From Pseudomonadota bacterium (GTDB lineage: Bacteria > Pseudomonadota > Gammaproteobacteria > Burkholderiales > Rhodocyclaceae): 64,000 bases of DNA. A program made the translations under genes and the position numbers. The DNA lies in assembly GCA_026399515.1 (NCBI GenBank), contig JAPLQT010000074.1:1-64000 (forward strand), in the 5' to 3' direction. Below, one piece after another: positions 59,312-64,000 of this stretch (position 1 is its first letter; each line of letters opens with the position of its first letter). The notes below the pieces were generated by a model that was not told where the DNA came from, searched no databases, and saw only the letters and a list, made by a program, of their open reading frames with translations.

Positions 59312-61558
59312 TTAACCGAATCCCTTCATCGGTGACAAGCCGATTTCTTTTATCTGCTTGACATAGTCGTTGATCAGGCCGGCGACGCGGACGCTGTCGG
59401 TGATGGCGATCTCCAGCGTCTGCACGCGCTCCGGCTCCAGGCCCATCTGCGTCAGGGTGTCGCCGATCTTGCTCATGCGGTAATAGGCCATCTCCGAACC
59501 CTTGACGAAATGGCATTGGTAGTCGTCGCCGCGCTTGCAGCCCATCATCATCACTCCGTCGTAGCCGGAGTTGAGCGCGTCGGTGATCCAGATGGTGTTG
59601 ACCGAACCCAGGCAGCGGATCGGGACGGCGCGCACATAGGCTGAATACACCTGGCGTTGCAGCCCGGCCATGTCGAGCGCCGGATAGGCATCGTTCTCGC
59701 AGGCGAGGATCAGGATGCGCGGCTTGTCCTCGTCCTCGTCGGGAATATTGACCGCCTTGATCTGCATGCCGACCGTGTCGCAGGAATAATTCTCGAAGGA
59801 GATTACGCGCACCGGACAGGCGCCCATGCAGGTGCCGCAACGCCGGCAGCGTTGTTCGTTGAACTGGGGAAAGCGGCGCTCGTCCTCGTCGATGGCGCCG
59901 AAGGGACATTCCACGGTGCAGCGCTTGCACTGGGTGCAGCCTTCGAGGCGCACGATCGGATAGGACAGGTCGCCGACGCGTGGCAGCGAGGCGCGCCCGG
60001 CGGCGGCATTCTCCACCGCCTGGATGGCCTTGAGTGCCGCACCGGTGGCGTCGGTAATCGCCTGGTCCAGATCCATCGGCCGGCGTGTCGGTCCGGCGGC
60101 GTAGATGCCGGTGCGGCGGGTCTCGTAGGGGAAGCAGATGAAGTGCGAGTCAGCGAAGCCGTGCTTGAGCTGGGGCAGGTCCGGTCCCTGGCGATAGTTC
60201 ATCTTGAGTACGGATGTGGTCCGCAGTCTCTGCTGCTCTTCCTTGGCGCTCGCGTCGCCACTTTCCGCAGCGGTGCTGACCTCGGTCCACTTGTCGAGAT
60301 CGACGCCGGCATTGGACACCTGGCCGGTGGCCAGCACCACCAGGTCGGCGTTCAGGGTTGTCAGCTCGTCGAGGATTAGATCCTTGAATTCGACGCTGCA
60401 ACCGTGGCCATTGCCGGCGACCTTGGTCGCCTTGCCCTTGGTGAAGGTGACGCCTTTATCCTGGGCGCTGCGGTAGAAGTCTTCGCCCATGCCCGGCACG
60501 CGCAGGTCCTGGTAGAGGATCATGGTGTCGACGTCGGGATTGGCGTCCTTGAAGTACATCGCCTGCTTGATGCTTGTTGCGCAGCAATGACCGGAGCAGT
60601 AGGACAGGTGGGTCCCGCTGTCGTCGCGCTGGCCGGCGCATTGCAGGAAGATCACCGAATTGACGACCTTGCCGTCGGCGCGCTGGATCGCGGCGCCATT
60701 GGCTGTCCGCGCCAGAGTCTCCAACCCAGCCTGGTCGACCACGTTGGGCTGACCGCCGCCCAACTCCGGCAGCTTGTTAACGTCGTAAGGCGTGAAGCCT
60801 GTCGCCTGGACGATGGCGCCTACCGTTATGTCGCTGACGCCGCCCGACTCCTGGGCAATCTTGATCATGAAGCGGCCGGGCGCACCGGCGGTTTCCGCCA
60901 GGGTTGAATTGAGATGCAGCTTGATCCGTGGATGGGCGGTGACGCGTGCCGCGAGTTCCTCGACGCCGGTCGGTTGCGCCTCGCTATAGGGTGCGGAGAA
61001 GGGCACGCGCTTCCACAACTGCTTGGCGAAGCCGCCGAGCGCGCCGCTCTTTTCGACCAGCACCACGTCGTAGCCTGCCTCCGCGGCCTCTATCGCCGAG
61101 GTCATGCCGGCCATGCCGCCGCCGACCACCAGGATGTTCTTGGCCTGGGTCTTGTCGGGATTGCCTTGAGGCAGAATCATTTTCTTGACTTCGGCGCAGC
61201 CCATGCGGACATAGTCTTCCGCCATCTCCTGGCGCACTTCGTCGTGCTCCGCTCCCGCGGCGACCACCCACAACACGCCTTCGCGCAGGTTGGCGCGCGC
61301 GGTGGAAATCCCCGGGAAGCTGAAAGCCTCGGTCTTGGCGCGGCGCGAGCAGGCGGCGATGCAGATGTGGGTAACGGACTCGTTGGCGATGTCGTCTTGG
61401 ATTGTCTTCACACCCTCTTCGCTACAGAGGAAGGGATGGCTCTTGACCAGCGCCATCTTGCCTTCCTTCTGGGCAATCTTTTCAAGCGACTTGACGTCGA
61501 GCGTTTCGCCGATGCCGCAGCCGGCGCAGATGTAGGCCGCGAATTTGTTGTCGGCCAT
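59312..61558 (-). CDS. qmoB: QmoB-like iron-sulfur flavoprotein
   Basis: A 748-aa HdrA/MvhD fusion. The N-terminal CAGCGIGETLDV leads to a FAD domain (ILVVGGGMAGMTSAIEAAE, residue about 140). The HdrA part has FLQCAGQRDD and YCSGHCCATSIKQ. Two ferredoxin clusters follow (EGCTQCKRCTVECPFGAID near 540 and CRRCGTCMGACPVRVI), and residues 613-745 form the MvhD/FlpD domain (ILILACENDAYPALD, then GCKRGDDYQCHFVKG). The ATG at 61558 is two bases after the qmoA stop. It passes electrons from AprBA to quinone or to HdrCB in sulfite oxidation. Confidence 0.94.
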   Translation of the reverse strand: MADNKFAAYICAGCGIGETLDVKSLEKIAQKEGKMALVKSHPFLCSEEGVKTIQDDIANESVTHICIAACSRRAKTEAFSFPGISTARANLREGVLWVVAAGAEHDEVRQEMAEDYVRMGCAEVKKMILPQGNPDKTQAKNILVVGGGMAGMTSAIEAAEAGYDVVLVEKSGALGGFAKQLWKRVPFSAPYSEAQPTGVEELAARVTAHPRIKLHLNSTLAETAGAPGRFMIKIAQESGGVSDITVGAIVQATGFTPYDVNKLPELGGGQPNVVDQAGLETLARTANGAAIQRADGKVVNSVIFLQCAGQRDDSGTHLSYCSGHCCATSIKQAMYFKDANPDVDTMILYQDLRVPGMGEDFYRSAQDKGVTFTKGKATKVAGNGHGCSVEFKDLILDELTTLNADLVVLATGQVSNAGVDLDKWTEVSTAAESGDASAKEEQQRLRTTSVLKMNYRQGPDLPQLKHGFADSHFICFPYETRRTGIYAAGPTRRPMDLDQAITDATGAALKAIQAVENAAAGRASLPRVGDLSYPIVRLEGCTQCKRCTVECPFGAIDEDERRFPQFNEQRCRRCGTCMGACPVRVISFENYSCDTVGMQIKAVNIPDEDEDKPRILILACENDAYPALDMAGLQRQVYSAYVRAVPIRCLGSVNTIWITDALNSGYDGVMMMGCKRGDDYQCHFVKGSEMAYYRMSKIGDTLTQMGLEPERVQTLEIAITDSVRVAGLINDYVKQIKEIGLSPMKGFG

Positions 61559-61560
61559 GG

Positions 61561-62868
61561 TCAGACTACCTCCGATGAAGCGACTTTGTGCAATACCTGG
61601 ATCGCCTTGAGACTCGCCGCGGTGGCGCTTTGCACCGAGCGGTTCACGTCGAGCGGACTGGCCGCGGCGCCGGCGCCGAACATGCCGGCTTCGAGCGCGC
61701 CGCCGGCGCAGCCTTCGATGAAGTTGGACGAATCCAGAACGATGTCGGCGCGAAGTCCGCCGTTGGCGAGCAGGCCGGTGATTTCCGGCTCCATGCCGAC
61801 CGCCAGCACCACCAGGTCGTGCTCGTTGGCGTAGCGGTGATAGCCCTCGGTATCGACGCCGTGCAGGATGGGGTTGTTGTTGGCTTCGTTGAGGGCGATG
61901 CGCGCCACCTTGGACTTGACGAAGGACACCGTGGTGTCGGCCTGCACCATCTGGTAGAAGTCCTCGAAGCGGTCGATGGCGCGGATGTCGATGTAATAGA
62001 TGGTGGATTTTCCGTCGCCGCCTGCCTCGCGGACATACTGCGTTTGCTTGAGCGAAGCCATGCAGCAGACGCGCGAGCAGTGGCGCAGGTGGTTTTCGTC
62101 GCGTGAGCCGGCGCACTGGATGAAGGCGATGTTTTTCGCTGGCTGGCCGTCGGATGGGCGCAACAGCTTGCCACCGGTCGGGCCACGCGGATCGGCCAGG
62201 CGCTCGAACTCGAGGCTGGTAATCACGTTGGGGAAGCGGTCGTAGCCGTAAGGCTGGATCTTGTTGGCATCGTAGGGCCGCCAGCCGGTGGCCCAGACGA
62301 TGGCGCCGACATTGACTTCGACTTGTTCCTCAACCATCTCCAGGTCGATGGCATTGACCGGGCAGGCGGCCTTGGCCTTCTGTCCCTCGGCGGTTGCGAT
62401 GATGGACGGGTCGATCACGTAGCGCTGCGGATAGGCCATGGCGTGCGGCAGATAGGCGGCTTTAAGCCTGGAGAGGCCGTAATTGAAGGCGTCGGGAATT
62501 TCGGCGCTGACCGCCTCGGCGCACTTGCCGCAGGCGGTGCAGTTCTGGGTCACATAGCGCGGCGTCAGTTTCAGGCTCACCCGGTAGTCGCCGCGCTTGC
62601 CCTCGACCGCGACCACCTCGGTCTGGGTCATGACGCGCACGTTGGGGTTGCCGCGCAGGCGTTTCAGGTTGATCTCCAGGCCGCAACTGGGATGGCACAT
62701 CTTCGGGAAATAGCGGTAAAGCTGGGAGGTACGGCCGCCCAGGGTCGGGGTCTTCTCGACCAGCATCACCTGCTGGCCGCATTCCGCGGCTTCCAGCGCC
62801 GCGGTGATGCCGCTGATGCCCCCGCCGACGACGAGGATCATGCGGCTGGTGGCGGTGGGAACTGTCAC
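61561..62868 (-). CDS. qmoA: QmoA-like flavoprotein
   Basis: A 435-aa HdrA-like flavoprotein. FAD binding is at ILVVGGGISGITAALEAAE (about residue 11), and typical segments are LVEKTPTLGGRTSQLYRYFP, HPSCGLEINLKRLRG, CTACGKCAEAV (ferredoxin), and IQCAGSRDENHLRHCSRVCC then MASLKQ. The start is a GTG that follows GGAG by seven bases; an ATG ten codons further is also possible. It forms the first gene of the leftward operon. QmoA/QmoB link APS reductase to the quinone pool. Confidence 0.95.
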   Translation of the reverse strand: MTVPTATSRMILVVGGGISGITAALEAAECGQQVMLVEKTPTLGGRTSQLYRYFPKMCHPSCGLEINLKRLRGNPNVRVMTQTEVVAVEGKRGDYRVSLKLTPRYVTQNCTACGKCAEAVSAEIPDAFNYGLSRLKAAYLPHAMAYPQRYVIDPSIIATAEGQKAKAACPVNAIDLEMVEEQVEVNVGAIVWATGWRPYDANKIQPYGYDRFPNVITSLEFERLADPRGPTGGKLLRPSDGQPAKNIAFIQCAGSRDENHLRHCSRVCCMASLKQTQYVREAGGDGKSTIYYIDIRAIDRFEDFYQMVQADTTVSFVKSKVARIALNEANNNPILHGVDTEGYHRYANEHDLVVLAVGMEPEITGLLANGGLRADIVLDSSNFIEGCAGGALEAGMFGAGAAASPLDVNRSVQSATAASLKAIQVLHKVASSEVV

Positions 62869-62985
62869 ATCGAGTCTCCGGGCTGAAGATGCAGAAGGAA
62901 TGACGACGATTCTAGCGGTTGCGATTTGGCCTCGGGCGGCTACAAGCGCAATTGTTTTTATTGAGCCATAAGGCAGAGCGCGCGC

Positions 62986-63504
62986 TCAGATATCGGGAGT
63001 ATTTCGGATGTCAAACAACATGGCGTCGAGGTCCGCGAAAATCCATGTCGCCGCTGCGGCGCCCAGGCCGGCCACGCTGCCCGGATTGACGAGCCAGGTG
63101 GCGCCGCCGTGGATATTGGCTTGTTGCCTGACATCGGGTACATGACTGTGGCCGCAGCACACCAGCTCGTGATCGCCGGCGCAGGCCATGGCGCGGCCAT
63201 AGTGCGGGTAGTGGGTGACGAAGATGCGCCGGTCGCCGAGGACCAGGTCGGCGTCCTGTCCATAATAGTGAAACCGGCCGTCGGAATTGCAGGCGAGACG
63301 GGCGATCGCCACCGGGTCGCCGAGATTGTTGCCGTGCACCGCATGGATCACCAGGCCCAGGGCGAGGGTGGCTTTCAGAGTGTTGGCGCCGATCAGGTCG
63401 CCGCAGTGGATCACCGCCTCGGCGCCCTCCCTTTTGGCTTCGGCCACCGCCGCAGCCAGCATGGGGCCGCGGTCGTGGCTGTCGGAAACGATACAGATTT
63501 TCAT
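62986..63504 (-). CDS. YfcE-type metallophosphoesterase
   Basis: A 172-aa calcineurin-like phosphoesterase. Metal-binding motifs are visible: VSDSHDRG (residues 6-13), IHCGDLIGANT, HGNNLGD, THYPHYG and CGHSHVPD. It is of the MJ0936/YfcE size and resembles phosphodiesterases acting on small nucleotides. It lies 117 bp upstream of qmoA on the same strand but is probably a separate unit. Confidence 0.93.
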   Translation of the reverse strand: MKICIVSDSHDRGPMLAAAVAEAKREGAEAVIHCGDLIGANTLKATLALGLVIHAVHGNNLGDPVAIARLACNSDGRFHYYGQDADLVLGDRRIFVTHYPHYGRAMACAGDHELVCCGHSHVPDVRQQANIHGGATWLVNPGSVAGLGAAAATWIFADLDAMLFDIRNTPDI

Positions 63505-63639
63505 GAAGTGATGCCCTTTAGCTTATCGCGCGATAAAAATTTCCTGAACCCAAGCGGCGCAAATTTTGACACGATAGCAAAGTTGAGTCATAAAGCTTAT
63601 TGTTAGCACCCCAAGACTAATTTTGATAAGGAAGCCAAC

Positions 63640-63867
63640 ATGCATTTCGACAAGGAATTGGACGCTCGCGGTTTGAATTGCCCATTGCCCATCTTGCGCA
63701 CCAAGAAAGCGTTGACCGACATGCAGTCGGGCCAGGTATTGAAAGTGGTGTCCACCGATCCGGGTTCGGTCAAGGATCTCGCCGCCTTCGCCAAGCAGAC
63801 CGGCAACGAATTGTTGTCCACGGAAGAGAAGGGCAAGGAATTCGAATTCTTCGTCAAGCGCAAGTAG
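63640..63867 (+). CDS. tusA: TusA-family sulfur carrier
   Basis: A 75-aa canonical TusA. Motif CPLP at C14 (LDARGLNCPLPILRTKKAL) and the ending FEFFVKRK are typical. It is the most ordinary of the TusA domains in the window (tandem TusA at 15762, CSGP at 56933) and so may be the general sulfur carrier. It starts divergent from the phosphoesterase and is followed after 21 bp by an unidentified gene. Confidence 0.94.
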   Translation: MHFDKELDARGLNCPLPILRTKKALTDMQSGQVLKVVSTDPGSVKDLAAFAKQTGNELLSTEEKGKEFEFFVKRK

Positions 63868-63888
63868 CACTCGTAAAGGAGGAACATC

Positions 63889-64000
63889 ATGGGCGAGCCC
63901 TCGCAACTGGCGATCATTGAAGACCTGGTCCGTCGCCGCATCGACGAAATCCTGCCGGGAAAAATCGAAGAGAAGCTGAAGGAAATACAGGAAAGCAAGA
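63889..64000 (+). CDS. partial gene, unidentified, runs off the window
   Basis: The first 37 residues start MGEPSQLAIIEDLVRRRIDEIL and continue as a charged helix (GKIEEKLKEIQESK). A TAAAGGAGGAACATC ribosome binding site precedes the ATG. I cannot name the product; it is cotranscribed with tusA and could be a sulfur-metabolism accessory protein. Confidence 0.6.
   Translation, partial: MGEPSQLAIIEDLVRRRIDEILPGKIEEKLKEIQESK

Noticed and set aside
61559-62116. long N-terminal extension of qmoB
   Set aside because: It is another frame of qmoA, arginine/serine-rich; the ATG at 61558 matches the family start.
1-64000. CRISPR array to go with the Cas6-like gene
   Set aside because: No regularly spaced direct repeat was seen in the window.
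1-64000. tRNA or rRNA genes, transposases
   Set aside because: No cloverleaf-like GGTTCGAAT-type T-arms in a tRNA context, no rRNA-like blocks and no transposase motifs were recognised.

Overview
This window looks like the chromosome of a GC-rich, sulfur-oxidising betaproteobacterium of the Sulfuritalea/Sulfuricella/Thiobacillus kind. The case rests on a complete oxidative-type dsr operon including dsrEFH and dsrL, then sat-aprBA, then a qmoAB-hdrCB module linked to TusA, DsrE and SQR-like proteins. Assignment to a genus is inference. No rRNA, tRNA, CRISPR array or transposase was seen.

Layout. 0-4.5 kb: small hypothetical genes, DUF1330, DUF3820 and SlyX proteins, plus two related micro-ORFs that look leaderless. 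3.5-6.4 kb: a lone FliD C-terminal-like protein divergent from a secreted zinc metalloprotease, with a CRP-type operator and a long inverted repeat between them. 6.4-15.2 kb: a Sfum_1244-like protein, MFS transporter, ArsR-rhodanese regulator, methyltransferase, DUF4202/rhodanese/LysR set, TauD-like dioxygenase pair and a chemoreceptor. 15.4-17.0 kb: a leftward operon (71-aa protein, frameshifted Cas6-like protein, double-TusA protein, DsrC paralogue lacking the terminal cysteine) divergent from dsrA. 17.2-30.0 kb: dsrABEFHCMKLJOPN plus a sirohaem methyltransferase. 30.1-32.5 kb: CBS protein and a NarX/NarL-like two-component pair. 32.8-37.6 kb: sat, aprB, aprA and a YkgJ-type cysteine-cluster protein.

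37.7-48.5 kb is a glucarate/galactarate catabolic island: LysR, gudD, a tannase/feruloyl-esterase-like lipoprotein, garL, garR, tctC, tctB, a broken tctA, and garD. It lies between aprBA and the qmo module. 48.6-50.4 kb holds small stress and hypothetical genes. 50.6-54.8 kb is a DUF6502-DUF5666-secreted protein operon behind a near-consensus sigma-70 promoter that carries an operator palindrome. 54.9-62.9 kb is a leftward operon qmoA-qmoB-hdrC-hdrB-dsrE-tusA-SQR-like-DUF1641. 63-64 kb has a phosphoesterase, a TusA and the start of an unidentified gene.

How the genes work together: sulfane sulfur would pass through TusA/DsrE/DsrEFH to DsrC, DsrAB would release sulfite, AprBA with QmoAB/HdrCB would oxidise sulfite to APS with electrons to quinone, and Sat would release sulfate and ATP. 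DsrMKJOP, DsrL, DsrN and the sirohaem methyltransferase support DsrAB and its cofactor. Functional assignments come from recognisable motifs and gene order; nothing was searched against a database.
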